A DNA stretch of 64,000 bases from Tetragenococcus halophilus subsp. halophilus DSM 20339 (GCF_003841405.1 NZ_PXYA01000002.1:62001-126000), one strand, 5' to 3'. Positions 51,838 through 61,373 are shown, counted from the first letter of the stretch. Numbers and translations are program-made. The notes: a model not told the origin generated them from the sequence alone.

Positions 51838-53700
51838 TTATTCTTTTCGACCTTTCAACTTATACTTCATTAATCTCATGCCATTGAAAATTACCGCCAA
51901 GATACTACCTTCATGAACCAACATTCCGATAGACATATTCATCCATTCGCTGAAGAAGACGCTGGTCAACAAGACCAACACTACGCCAATTGAAATCACG
52001 ATATTTTGTTTCATATTATTTGCGGTGGCTTTTACTAATCCTAATGCGTGAGGCAAGTTGCTGAAGTTCGAGTTCATTAAAACGACATCGGATGTTTCAA
52101 TTGCTACGTCCGTTCCGCTTCCCATTGCGATTCCAATGTCTGCTAAAGCTAAGGACGGACTATCGTTAACGCCATCTCCAACAAAGGCTACAATTTGACC
52201 ACGTTGTTGAAGTTTTCCGATATAAGCCGATTTGTCTTCCGGCAACATGTGGCCGTGAGCTTCGGTCAAACCAAGTTCGCCGGCGACCACATCAACGGTT
52301 ACTTGGTTATCTCCTGAAAGAACAACTAGATTTTTCACGCCCAAGTCTTTTAATTCCTGCAAATTAGCTTTCACACCCGGACGGACTTGATCGCGAATGC
52401 CCATCAGTACTTTTAATTCACCGTCGACCGCTGTCAAAACGAGAGAGTTCCCTTGTTGTTCAAACCGTTTGACATCTTTTTGCACTTTTTTGCTGAGAGT
52501 GACATTTTCTTTTTCCATCAAGGCCACATTCCCAACAGCCACTCTATGTCCAGCTACACTTGAAACGATTCCGCCGCCTTTCACCGCTTCAGTTCCTTCA
52601 ACAGGATAAAAGTCTGTTTCTCCAATTTGATTTAAGACCGCTTTTGCTAATGGATGATCTGATTCCCGTTCCACACTGGCCAGATAGCCAAGCGTTTCAG
52701 CAGAATCTTTTTCATATAGTTCAGTCGCTGCAACGGTTGGGTTTCCGACAGTTAAAGTACCTGTCTTATCAAATACAATTGTATCCACATTGCTGAAGTC
52801 TTGAATGACTTCACTCCCTTTTAAAAGAACACCGCTACGAGCACCATTCCCAATACCGGCAACGTTTGAGACAGGCACTCCGATAACTAATGCGCCTGGG
52901 CAACCTAGAACCAAGATGGTGATTGCTAACTCAATATTTTGACTGAACGCCCATACAACAATTGCCAGAACCAAGACAGCTGGTGTGTAGTATTTAGAAA
53001 AACGATCAATGAACCGTTCTGCTTCGGATTTAGAATCTTGTGCTTCTTCCACGAGTTCAATAATTTTTCCAAATGTGGTGTCCTCACCAACTCGGTCAGC
53101 TCTGATTTGAATCGTTCCGTTTTCTAAAATGGTTCCTGCAAAAACTTCTGCATCAGCTTGCTTGTTGACCGGAACAGCTTCACCTGTAATGCTAGCTTCA
53201 TTGATATGCCCTTCACCCGTAAGGACTATGCCATCTACTGGAACTTTCGCACCCGTTTTAACGAGTAAGATATCCCCTTCATCTATATCATCCACGTCTA
53301 CTTCTTCAAATTCGCCATTATCCATTTGTTTCAAGGCACTTTCGGGTGCCATTTCAGTCAATCCTTTGATAGCAGATCGCGTTTGGTTCAATGTTCGTTG
53401 TTCCAAGTAGTGTCCGAATAAGAATAAGAACGTGACAATAGCCGATTCTTCATAATTTTGAATAAAAAGCGCACCAATCGCTGCAATACTGACTAAGACA
53501 TCAATACTGATGACTTTGACTTTCATTGCTTGAAACGCTTGAATGGCAATTGGCGTAATCCCAAAGACAGAGGCGATGATCAAAGACCACTCTGAAAGTC
53601 CTACGTTTTCTAAAACAAAGTGACTGAAGAAACCGAGTACGATTAACAATCCACTGATGACGGTGATAACATTTTTCTTGCTTAATATATATTGTTGCAT
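51838..53700 (-). CDS. Heavy-metal P-type ATPase with CPG motif (copy 2)
   Basis: 620 residues from ATG 53700, nearly identical to the copy at 30265 (changes such as V for A near residue 22 and S for N in GARSGVLLKG). It has the same motifs GCPGALVIG, DKTGTLTVGN and GDGVNDSP. It keeps its Fnr-box promoter (53744-53785). Two intact copies of this gene in one window would raise dosage. Confidence 0.85.
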   Translation of the reverse strand: MQQYILSKKNVITVISGLLIVLGFFSHFVLENVGLSEWSLIIASVFGITPIAIQAFQAMKVKVISIDVLVSIAAIGALFIQNYEESAIVTFLFLFGHYLEQRTLNQTRSAIKGLTEMAPESALKQMDNGEFEEVDVDDIDEGDILLVKTGAKVPVDGIVLTGEGHINEASITGEAVPVNKQADAEVFAGTILENGTIQIRADRVGEDTTFGKIIELVEEAQDSKSEAERFIDRFSKYYTPAVLVLAIVVWAFSQNIELAITILVLGCPGALVIGVPVSNVAGIGNGARSGVLLKGSEVIQDFSNVDTIVFDKTGTLTVGNPTVAATELYEKDSAETLGYLASVERESDHPLAKAVLNQIGETDFYPVEGTEAVKGGGIVSSVAGHRVAVGNVALMEKENVTLSKKVQKDVKRFEQQGNSLVLTAVDGELKVLMGIRDQVRPGVKANLQELKDLGVKNLVVLSGDNQVTVDVVAGELGLTEAHGHMLPEDKSAYIGKLQQRGQIVAFVGDGVNDSPSLALADIGIAMGSGTDVAIETSDVVLMNSNFSNLPHALGLVKATANNMKQNIVISIGVVLVLLTSVFFSEWMNMSIGMLVHEGSILAVIFNGMRLMKYKLKGRKE

Positions 53701-53743
53701 GCTTTTTCCCTCCAAATTTAATTTCTCTTTTATTGATAAACAC

Positions 53744-53785
53744 AGTATAAGATAATTGCCTAAGTAATTAATTGACTGACATCAA
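53744..53785 (-). promoter_or_regulatory. Fnr-box promoter of the P-type ATPase (copy 2)
   Basis: Box TTGACTGACATCAA (53772-53785), -10 TATACT (complement 53744-53749), centres 32 bp apart. Confidence 0.75.
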
Positions 53786-53838
53786 GTTTAGAAAGTTCTC
53801 TTTTATCGTTTCTAAGCACCTCGAATCGGATTGCAACA

Positions 53839-55708
53839 ATCGAGTAGGTGACTAGCCATTAATTGGCTAGTCGACCTCTCACACCACCGTACGTACGGTT
53901 CCGTATACGGCGGTTCAATACCTTGCGTAAGCAGACTCTACCAAGGCGCTTAGTGAAACTAAGCCCCATCGGTGGAGTCTTTCGTTTGTAAGTGTCCGAT
54001 GAACTTCAGACGTTTTGGACAATCGCCAATACTTCTTTCTGGAATAGCCAATCATTTTAGCGTGATCTACGTCTAGTCCATAAGATAATAACTTCGTTAT
54101 TTTCGTTTTGGGAGCTTTCCAGCGTTTGAGGATGAGCTGTCTGATGCGGTGATGTAACCATGGTTCAATTTCCTTTTGAATAAACCCTCGAATAAATCCC
54201 AATCCGAAATAGCCTATCCAGCCACGCGTGACTTGATTGATTTCCTTTATGATCGTTCGAAAATCACCCGCACGCTTACGACTTGTTCGTCGTTTCAATT
54301 CGGCTTTGAATTTCTTCTTGGCTTCTTTGGTAGGAATAAAACGACAGATTCCATTGACTTTCATCATCAGACAGCTCAAGAATTTTAAACGGGTCGGCGA
54401 CCCTACTTGACTCTTGTCTTGGTTGACAATTAATTTAAGATCCTTTTCAATAAAGCGTGTCACACTTTTCAGAACACGTTCGCCCGCACGTTTTGATTTC
54501 ACATAGATGACGAAGTCATCAGCGTAACGAACAAATTGATGGCCTCTTTTCTCAAGTTCTTTATCCAGTTCATGTAAGTAAACATTGCAGAGAAGGGGCG
54601 ATAGGACCGCTCCTTGAGGTGCGCCGGTCTTTCTTTCTACGTATTCGCCAGACAGGTCAATAACACCACTCATCAAGAACTTACGAATAACCTTGAGAAT
54701 CGCTTTATCTTGAATGAATTGTTCCAAATGGTACATGAGTTTATCATGGTTCAACGTATCAAAACATTGCTTCAAATCACAATCGACCACAACTCTATAG
54801 CCTTCCTCATAATAGGCAACGCATTGTTTCAAAGCTGTGTGCGTTCCTTTATTTAGACGGAAGCCATGACTTTGGGGTAGGAAATGGGGGTCAATAATGG
54901 GTTCAATCACTTGTCGGATCGCTTGTTGGACCACTCGGTCTCGCGCACAAGGAATTCCTAGTTTACGCTTATCGCCATTAGACTTGGGAATCTCTACTTG
55001 TTTGACCGGTTGCGGTTGGTACGTCCCTTGAAGTAATTTCTTCCTTAGTGGCTCATACCATTTCTCAATGTGAGCTTCCACTTCATCCACATCCATACCA
55101 TCTACACCAGCTGCTCCTTTATTGCGTCTAACCATTGTAACAGCTGTGCTTAAATTTTCTTTTCTTACGACGAGCTCCATCAAAGATGAAGACTTACGAT
55201 ACATTTCTTTCATTTGACCTAGAGGATGACTCTACACATCTACATACACTTTTGGTTCCACCTTATCCCTCTGTAGATTGCCAGCCTTTACGGCTGTTTT
55301 CTGTAGTCTTCGTCTCCTCTAACCTCCAATCTATACTTTGTATGAGTATTGTTCGGTCCTTCGGTACATTTTCCCTACTATGACCTCGGCTGACTTCTGT
55401 CTATTCGTTATTACTACGACTCCTGTCGCTAGACAGACCTCCCCGGGTAAGGCGCGATAACCTTCCACTCATGTCACTGCCTCATTTACTGTATGGGATT
55501 CGGGCAGTATCGGACTTTACTTTGTTTTGCAAGCTTGTCCATCCCAAACCAGCCTTCTTATGAGATTCCTGTTCGTCAGTGCAAGTGTTTGCCTCTAGCT
55601 TCCTTCAGATTCCGCCTCACGGCGGACACCTTTGCTTTTAGCTAACAGTTCCTACTGCCAAGTCTGTAGTGGACTTTCACCACCAAGTTATCGCCCATGC
55701 CGAGCGCA
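53839..55708 (-). mobile_element. Group IIC intron B
   Basis: The 5' ribozyme part begins TGCGCTCGGCATGGGCG at 55708 (the first bases of the usual GTGCG are lost). Domain V-like hairpin ACCGTACGTACGGT and domain VI end CTACTCGAT at 53839. It abuts intron A directly. Confidence 0.82.
53915..55213 (-). CDS. ltrA: Group II intron reverse transcriptase/maturase (intron B)
   Basis: 432 residues. RT domain with QAIRQVIEPIIDP, HGFRLNKGTHTAL, PQGAVLSPLLCNVYL and the catalytic FVRYADDFVIYV; then domain X (GWIGYFGLGF). No HNH endonuclease, as in class C introns. About 90% like the intron A protein. Intact. Confidence 0.93.
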   Translation of the reverse strand: MKEMYRKSSSLMELVVRKENLSTAVTMVRRNKGAAGVDGMDVDEVEAHIEKWYEPLRKKLLQGTYQPQPVKQVEIPKSNGDKRKLGIPCARDRVVQQAIRQVIEPIIDPHFLPQSHGFRLNKGTHTALKQCVAYYEEGYRVVVDCDLKQCFDTLNHDKLMYHLEQFIQDKAILKVIRKFLMSGVIDLSGEYVERKTGAPQGAVLSPLLCNVYLHELDKELEKRGHQFVRYADDFVIYVKSKRAGERVLKSVTRFIEKDLKLIVNQDKSQVGSPTRLKFLSCLMMKVNGICRFIPTKEAKKKFKAELKRRTSRKRAGDFRTIIKEINQVTRGWIGYFGLGFIRGFIQKEIEPWLHHRIRQLILKRWKAPKTKITKLLSYGLDVDHAKMIGYSRKKYWRLSKTSEVHRTLTNERLHRWGLVSLSALVESAYARY

Positions 55709-57580
55709 ATCGAGTAGGAGACTAACCATTAATTGGTTAGTCGACCTCTCACACCACCGTACGTACGGTTCCGTATACGGCGGTTCAATATCTTGCGTAA
55801 GCAGACTCTACCAAGGCGCTTAGTGAAACTAAGCCCCATCGGTGGAGTCTTTCGTTTGTAAGTGTCCGATGAACTTCAGACGTTTTGGACAGTCGCCAAT
55901 ATTTCTTTCTAGAGGATCCGATTTTCTTGGCGCCGTTTAAATCTAAACCATAAGACAATAACTTCGTTATTTTCGTTTTGGGAACTTTCCAACGTTTGAG
56001 GATCAGCTGCCTGATGCGGTGATGTAACCATGGTTCAATTTCCTTTTGAATAAAACCTCGAATAAATCCCAATCCGAAATAGCCTATCCAGCCACGCGTG
56101 ACTTGATTGATTTCCTCTATGATCGTTCGAAAATCACCCGCACGCTTACGGCTTGTTCGACGTTTCAATTCGGCTTTGAATTTCTTCTTGGCTTCTTTGG
56201 TAGGGATAAAACGACAGGTGCCATTGACTTTCATTATCAGACAGCTCAAGAATTTTAAACGCGTTGGTGCCCCCACTTGACTCTTGTCTTGATTAACAAT
56301 GAGTTTAAGATCTTTTTCAATGAAACGGGTCACACTTTTTAACACTCGTTCGCCCGCACGTTTTGACTTGACATAGATGACGAAGTCATCGGCATAACGA
56401 ACAAATTGGTGTCCTCTTTTCTCAAGTTCTTTATCCAGTTCATGTAAGTAAATATTACAGAGAAGAGGCGATAAGACCGCCCCTTGAGGTGCACCCGACT
56501 TTCTTTCTACGTATTCGCTAGACAGGTTAATCACACCACTCGTCAAGAACTTACGAATAACCTTGAGAATTGCCTTATCTTGAATAAACTGCTCTAAGTG
56601 ATACATGAGCTTGTCATGATTTAGTGTGTCAAAGCATTGTTTCAAGTCACAATCGACCACCACTTTATAGCCTTCCTCATAATAGGCGACACATTGCTTC
56701 AAAGCAGTGTGTGTTCCCTTATTCGGGCGAAATCCGTGGCTTTGTGGAAGAAAATATGGGTCAATGATGGGCTCAATGACTTGTCGAATCGCTTGTTGAA
56801 CTACGCGATCACGCACACATGGAATTCCCAATTGGCGTTTTTCACCATTGGGTTTCGGTATTTCGACTTGTTTGACCGGTTGTGGCTGGTAGGTCCCTTG
56901 AAGCAATTTCTGCCTTAGTGGCGCATACAACTTCTCAATGTGGTCTTCTACTTCATCCACAGCCATACCATCGACACCAGCGGCTCCTTTATTACGTCGG
57001 ACCCTTGTTGCGGCTGTCTTAAGATTTTCTTTTCTTACAACGGACTTCATCAAAGATGAAGACTTACGATACATTTCTTTCATTTCTCCTAGAGGATAAC
57101 TCGACACATCTACATACGCTTTCAGGTTCCACCTTATCCCTCTGTAGATTGCCAACCTTATGGTTGTTTTCTGTCTTCTTTGCTTCCTCTAACCTCCAAT
57201 CTATACTTTGTATGAATATTGTTCGGTCCTTCGGTACATTTTCCCTACTATGACCTCAGCTGACTTCTATCTATTCGTTATTACTACGACAGCTGTCGCT
57301 AGATAGATATCCTCGGGTAAGGAGTGATAACCTTCCACTCATGCCGCTGCCTCATTTACTGTATGGGATTCGGGCAGTATTGGACTTTGCTTTGTTTGGC
57401 AAGCTCATCCGTCCCAATCCAGCCTTCCTATGAGGTTTCTGTTCGTCAGCGCGAGTGTTTGCCTCCAGCTTCCTTCAGATTCCACTTCGCAGTGGACACC
57501 CTTGCTTTTGGCTAACAGTTCCTACTGCCAAGCCTGTAGTGGACTTTCACCACCAAGTTATCGCCCATGCCGAGCGCACC
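55709..57580 (-). mobile_element. Group IIC intron A
   Basis: Starts GTGCGCTCGG at 57579 and ends CTACTCGAT at 55709. It is inserted in the T run right after the terminator of the HMA gene (57583-57625), the preferred target of class C introns; the empty site is kept at 32266-32285 in copy 1. Confidence 0.87.
55785..57083 (-). CDS. ltrA: Group II intron reverse transcriptase/maturase (intron A)
   Basis: 432 residues from ATG 57083 (MKEMYRKSSS, the same start as intron B; AGGAG lies just before). RT motifs HGFRPNKGTHTAL, PQGAVLSPLLCNIYL, VRYADDFVIYV and the maturase domain are complete. Here RPNKG is the usual form, where intron B has RLNKG. Confidence 0.93.
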   Translation of the reverse strand: MKEMYRKSSSLMKSVVRKENLKTAATRVRRNKGAAGVDGMAVDEVEDHIEKLYAPLRQKLLQGTYQPQPVKQVEIPKPNGEKRQLGIPCVRDRVVQQAIRQVIEPIIDPYFLPQSHGFRPNKGTHTALKQCVAYYEEGYKVVVDCDLKQCFDTLNHDKLMYHLEQFIQDKAILKVIRKFLTSGVINLSSEYVERKSGAPQGAVLSPLLCNIYLHELDKELEKRGHQFVRYADDFVIYVKSKRAGERVLKSVTRFIEKDLKLIVNQDKSQVGAPTRLKFLSCLIMKVNGTCRFIPTKEAKKKFKAELKRRTSRKRAGDFRTIIEEINQVTRGWIGYFGLGFIRGFIQKEIEPWLHHRIRQLILKRWKVPKTKITKLLSYGLDLNGAKKIGSSRKKYWRLSKTSEVHRTLTNERLHRWGLVSLSALVESAYARY

Positions 57581-57582
57581 AA

Positions 57583-57625
57583 AAAAGCAATCCTGGAAAA
57601 ATAGCTTTTCTTCCAGAATTGCCTA
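57583..57625 (-). terminator. Terminator after the HMA protein gene (copy 2), intron target
   Basis: GCAATTCTGG...CAGGATTGC then TTTTTT, directly followed by intron A. Confidence 0.8.
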
Positions 57626-57639
57626 GTTCATTTAATCTG

Positions 57640-57873
57640 TTAAGCGGCCTTGACTTTTGCTTTAAGGACCGGATAGCCTACGTTTTCGATAGCTTTTTGA
57701 ATCTCTTCAATCGAAGTGACAGCTGAATCAAAATTGGTTTTGACTTTGCTGGAGTTGAATAATACTTTAATGCTGTCTTTATCAATACCGTTAACTGATT
57801 TCACGGCACCTTCAATTTTTTGCATACAACTTGGACAAGACAACGTTTCTAATTGCAATATAGCTTTTTCCAT
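57640..57873 (-). CDS. HMA-domain metal-binding protein (copy 2)
   Basis: 77 residues with LSCPSCMQKIEG; differs from copy 1 at two or three residues. It keeps its Fnr-box promoter. Tandem introns now separate it from the ATPase gene, but each gene has its own promoter. Confidence 0.85.
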   Translation of the reverse strand: MEKAILQLETLSCPSCMQKIEGAVKSVNGIDKDSIKVLFNSSKVKTNFDSAVTSIEEIQKAIENVGYPVLKAKVKAA

Positions 57874-57950
57874 AATTCCTATCTCCTTTATGTGTTTTTA
57901 TTTTATCGGCAGCAGATTAATGAACACTGCCTTTTCCTCTTTACAACTGT

Positions 57951-57992
57951 AGTATAGCTCACTTTTAGCAAACGAAAATTGACGCATATCAA
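57951..57992 (-). promoter_or_regulatory. Fnr-box promoter of the HMA protein (copy 2)
   Basis: Box TTGACGCATATCAA (57979-57992), -10 TATACT (complement 57951-57956), centres 32 bp apart. Confidence 0.75.
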
Positions 57993-58019
57993 GTTTTGCA
58001 CTTCTTTTTATCTTTTTGC

Positions 58020-58874
58020 TCAATTCACCATCTTAATAGTCTTTTTCTGCCCCTTATTGCCATCAGAATAATAAGAAATTGGTGGATAATCTTGTCTGCG
58101 TATAAACCATACTACAATCGCGCCAATAAACAGGGCCAGAGACAAGGCTTGCGAAACGCGGATCCACTCGCCAATCCATAAACTGTCCGTTCGCATACCT
58201 TCAATGAAGAACCGACCCACTGAGTACCACAAAACGTAACTCAAAGCGACTTCTCCTTGACGCAAAAGCTGTTTTCGGTTCCGTATAGTGACGATGAGGA
58301 CAAAGCCCAACAAACTCCACAATGACTCGTATAAAAAAGTCGGATGGTAGTAGGTACCATTGATATTCATTTGTTCAATGATAAATTCAGGTAAATAAAG
58401 ATTTTCCAAGAATTGACGAGTAACCGGTCCACCATGAGCTTCCTGATTCATAAAATTGCCCTAACGACCAATGGACTGGGCTAACAATACATTGGGCGCT
58501 AAAATATCAAGAACGAGTGCCAAAGAAGTACCTTTTTTCTTTGCATACCAATATAGCGTACCCCCTCCTGCAATCAATCCCCCATAAATCGCAATGCCGC
58601 CATTCCAAATCGCAAGGATTTGTCCTGGATTTTGCAGATAATAACCAAGTTCAAATAACACATAATAAAGCCGAGCGCCGAGGAGTCCAATCGGAATTGC
58701 CCATAAGGCCATATCGATAATGGTATCCTCTTCCAGTCCTTTTTTCTTTGCTTCCTTGGTGCTCAACTGGAGAGCCGCTAATATGCCTGCTGCAATAATG
58801 ACTCCATACCAATGAATCACAACAGAACCAATCTCCACCACATGGGGATTCAAAACGCCTAATACGAATCCCAT
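58020..58874 (-). pseudogene. lgt: Prolipoprotein diacylglyceryl transferase, nonsense mutation
   Basis: A full-length Lgt frame (about 284 codons) with seven membrane helices and motifs HWYGVIIAAG, GARLYYVLFE, GGIAIYGGLI, then [26 protein letters not shown]. The TAG at 58461-58463 replaces the Trp or similar residue of the conserved IGRWGNFMNQE signature in the same frame, so this is a single nonsense change at the catalytic signature. Lgt adds diacylglycerol to lipoproteins. This module-borne copy would be an extra to the chromosomal gene. Confidence 0.88.
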
Positions 58875-59203
58875 TCTATTTGCTCCATTTCTTCAATTTT
58901 TCGCGTCATTCTAGTCATGGTGATGCTGAACAAGATTCCGGCTAAGCTCCATGGAAACCAAACAGTGAATACACTTTTATCTCCCTGGTCACTCGCTTCG
59001 TAATACGCCACTTTTCCGTGTCCGATTACGCCGGCTCCTTTTACAACTTCCTCTTCTTCTTCCATAGCTAACCTATCTGCCTCAACAACGTTAGACGTTT
59101 TTGCTTCGCCGCCAATCGTGTTCTTGGTGAAAGGGACGACAAAGAATGCACCCGCTGCTGACAACGTGATGGCAACTATCACCCAAAAACAATGCACATT
59201 CAC
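58859..59203 (-). CDS. Small membrane protein upstream of lgt
   Basis: 114 residues, one hydrophobic helix at each end (about 6-25 and 82-98) and an acidic middle (AMEEEEEVVKGAGVIGHGKVAYY). It overlaps lgt by 16 bp. Start ATG 59203 after GGGGTGA. Family not recognised. The corresponding region is deleted in module copy 1. Confidence 0.6.
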   Translation of the reverse strand: MNVHCFWVIVAITLSAAGAFFVVPFTKNTIGGEAKTSNVVEADRLAMEEEEEVVKGAGVIGHGKVAYYEASDQGDKSVFTVWFPWSLAGILFSITMTRMTRKIEEMEQIEWDSY

Positions 59204-59425
59204 CCCTACTTATTTTTACGTTTTGTTCGACAACCCTATCTTAAAGAAAAATAAAACAAAAAAACTTGAGGGTTATCATGTTTGTGCTTTTATTTTTCCA
59301 ATGAATGAAGGTCGTTCTGTCTTAAAAAAGCCAAAAACGGACAGATGGAAGCAAAAGCACTGAGTTCTGTCCCGTTGTTAATGAAGAGCGACAGAACACC
59401 AACGTGTAGAAAAAAGTGTGTCCGA

Positions 59426-60133
59426 TTATTCGCTGTAAAGCAATAAATCATCTAAATCCTGAATCTTGATCCTTTTCCCAGACAGCTGTTGAATCAATCC
59501 CTCGTCCTCCAATTCTCCAAATTGGCGACTGATGGTCTCAGGTGTCGTTCCTAAATAGGAAGCAATGTCCTTTTTTGCCATCGGCAGGGTGATGGTGGGA
59601 GAGTTGCCCATTTCAGGTTCCACATTTTCTGCCAAAAACAAAACTAAACGGGTAATGACACTCTCCACGGCTACTTGTGCAGTTTGACGTCCGGAGCTTT
59701 CTAACCGCTGCGACATTTCTCCTAGCAGCTTTAACGAAATTGCATGATACTCTTTTAGAAACTCTTGTACATCATGTTGTTGAATCATGCAGACAGACGT
59801 ATCTCGAGTAGCTTCTGCGTATTCCTCGTGCACAGCATCAGGATTGAACAACGTCCATTCTCCCGTAAAGTCACCCGGATTCAAAATACGCACTAGTTGC
59901 TCTTTGCCAGAATTAGACAAGCGATAAATGCGGACTTTTCCGCGATTCACAATATACAAGGCATCATCTTTTTCTTGCGAGCGAAACAGAAACTCCCCTT
60001 TTTGATAGTGCTTCGTGTGAGCTTTTCCAGCGATGCGATCCATCGAGCTTTCCTCCAAATGATTGAATATCGGGACTAAGCGGATACAAGCTGAGTGGTC
60101 TCCTGCTGCATGTGGTTGGGTGTATTGAGTCAA
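59426..60133 (-). CDS. Fnr/FLP-type Crp-family regulator (copy 2)
   Basis: 235 residues, about 85% like copy 1. Its 3' third is nearly identical and the 5' two thirds more diverged, which hints at gene conversion. Cys16 (SACIRLVP) and the Cys in SVCMIQQ are kept, as is the recognition helix [11 protein letters not shown]. Own promoter with an Fnr-type box. Confidence 0.88.
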   Translation of the reverse strand: MTQYTQPHAAGDHSACIRLVPIFNHLEESSMDRIAGKAHTKHYQKGEFLFRSQEKDDALYIVNRGKVRIYRLSNSGKEQLVRILNPGDFTGEWTLFNPDAVHEEYAEATRDTSVCMIQQHDVQEFLKEYHAISLKLLGEMSQRLESSGRQTAQVAVESVITRLVLFLAENVEPEMGNSPTITLPMAKKDIASYLGTTPETISRQFGELEDEGLIQQLSGKRIKIQDLDDLLLYSE

Positions 60134-60186
60134 TTCGTTCTTCCCCTTTATCAGTTTATTGTCCTTCTTTTAACTTTCCTATATTT

Positions 60187-60228
60187 AGTATAAAGGCCCC
60201 CTACCTCAAAAAAATTGACACTCATCAA
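60187..60228 (-). promoter_or_regulatory. Fnr-box promoter of the regulator gene (copy 2)
   Basis: Box TTGACACTCATCAA (60215-60228), -10 TATACT (complement 60187-60192), centres 32 bp apart. Confidence 0.78.
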
Positions 60229-60317
60229 GAAAAGTCTTTTTAACGGCAAAAAAATGGGAGCTGGAAAGAGTCCCAACCCCAAAATCTTTAATTTTTAAAT
60301 GTATGTTTACGAAAAAC

Positions 60318-60890
60318 CTAATCTTCATCCTCATCAAACGCATCGTCGTCTTCCAATGCCTCTTTGCCAATGAACGCTTGCAGCATCCAAATGTTTTTAT
60401 CTAAGTCATTTTTAAAAGCAATCAGTGTATCTTCTAAAGCATCGTCACCCTCATCTTGTACTAAACGAATAGCACGAATCGTTAATTCACGGGTACTTCT
60501 GAAATCTTCGATAATATTTTCAACCATGTCTTCTGCTTTAGCGTATTTATTGATGGCATCTTCTGAAAGCATGGAATATTTTTCAAATTCAGCGGTGGTT
60601 GAAGCCGGTTTATGACCGGAAATAATCAAGCGTTCTGCTAGTTTGTCGAACCATTCTTCGTTTTGATTATACAATTCTTCAAATTTTTCATGCAGGGTGA
60701 AGAAATTAGCGCCATTTACATACCAGTGATATTGGTGCAATTTCACATGTAAAGTATGCATGTTCCCTAAAAGATGATCCGAAATGGCCGCTGCATTAAT
60801 TTTTGTATGATGGACATGTTCCTTGTGTTCTTGTTCTTCTTGCAATCTTTCTTGGGGTGTTCTTTCTTGAGAAGCTTTATTTTCAGTCAT
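60318..60890 (-). CDS. dps: Dps ferritin-like DNA-protection protein (copy 2)
   Basis: 190 residues, about 95% like copy 1, with the ferroxidase helix HVKLHQYHWYVNGANFFTLHEKFEELY and the same long His/Glu-rich N-terminus and acidic C-terminus. Own Fnr-box promoter. AGGAGGAAT lies before ATG 60890. Confidence 0.93.
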   Translation of the reverse strand: MTENKASQERTPQERLQEEQEHKEHVHHTKINAAAISDHLLGNMHTLHVKLHQYHWYVNGANFFTLHEKFEELYNQNEEWFDKLAERLIISGHKPASTTAEFEKYSMLSEDAINKYAKAEDMVENIIEDFRSTRELTIRAIRLVQDEGDDALEDTLIAFKNDLDKNIWMLQAFIGKEALEDDDAFDEDED

Positions 60891-60963
60891 GATCTATTCC
60901 TCCTATAATTTTGGTTTGTTTAAAATAGCTTCCTTTGATTCCTCCTTTTCCTTTACTGAATTT

Positions 60964-61005
60964 AGTATAGGATAGATTTCCGTTAAAAAAATTGATGCTC
61001 ATCAA
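60964..61005 (-). promoter_or_regulatory. Fnr-box promoter of dps (copy 2)
   Basis: Box TTGATGCTCATCAA (60992-61005), -10 TATACT (complement 60964-60969), centres 32 bp apart. Confidence 0.8.
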
Positions 61006-61214
61006 GAAAAGTATTTCTTAATAGACGCCAGGCTTCTCTATTAAATTCAACTGAAATAATCAAAGGAATGAAGTCGTTCCCTCCAAACAAAAATTTCATT
61101 AAAGTAGGGCCTAAAAAAAGAATAGCAACTATACTTTGTCAAGAGACCTGACTGCTATTTTTTTGCTTGTTATTCTTCAATTACCAAATGTCTTGCCTTG
61201 CAGTATATTTAATG

Positions 61215-61256
61215 CTCTTTCTCACTAGTGTTGCATGCAACACTAGTGAGAAAGAG
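61215..61256. repeat. Second copy of the IS-end palindrome
   Basis: 42 bp perfect palindrome (21-bp arms). The outer left arm has drifted relative to the 58-bp version at 43962. Confidence 0.8.
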
Positions 61257-61373
61257 TATTAATAAGATTAACCTAGAAGAATAACTTTACTTTATTTATG
61301 TCATACCATAAATAAAAATTGAAAAGAATTTTTTTATTTATTTTTAGTAGATCGATTAATAGGAGTTTTAGCT

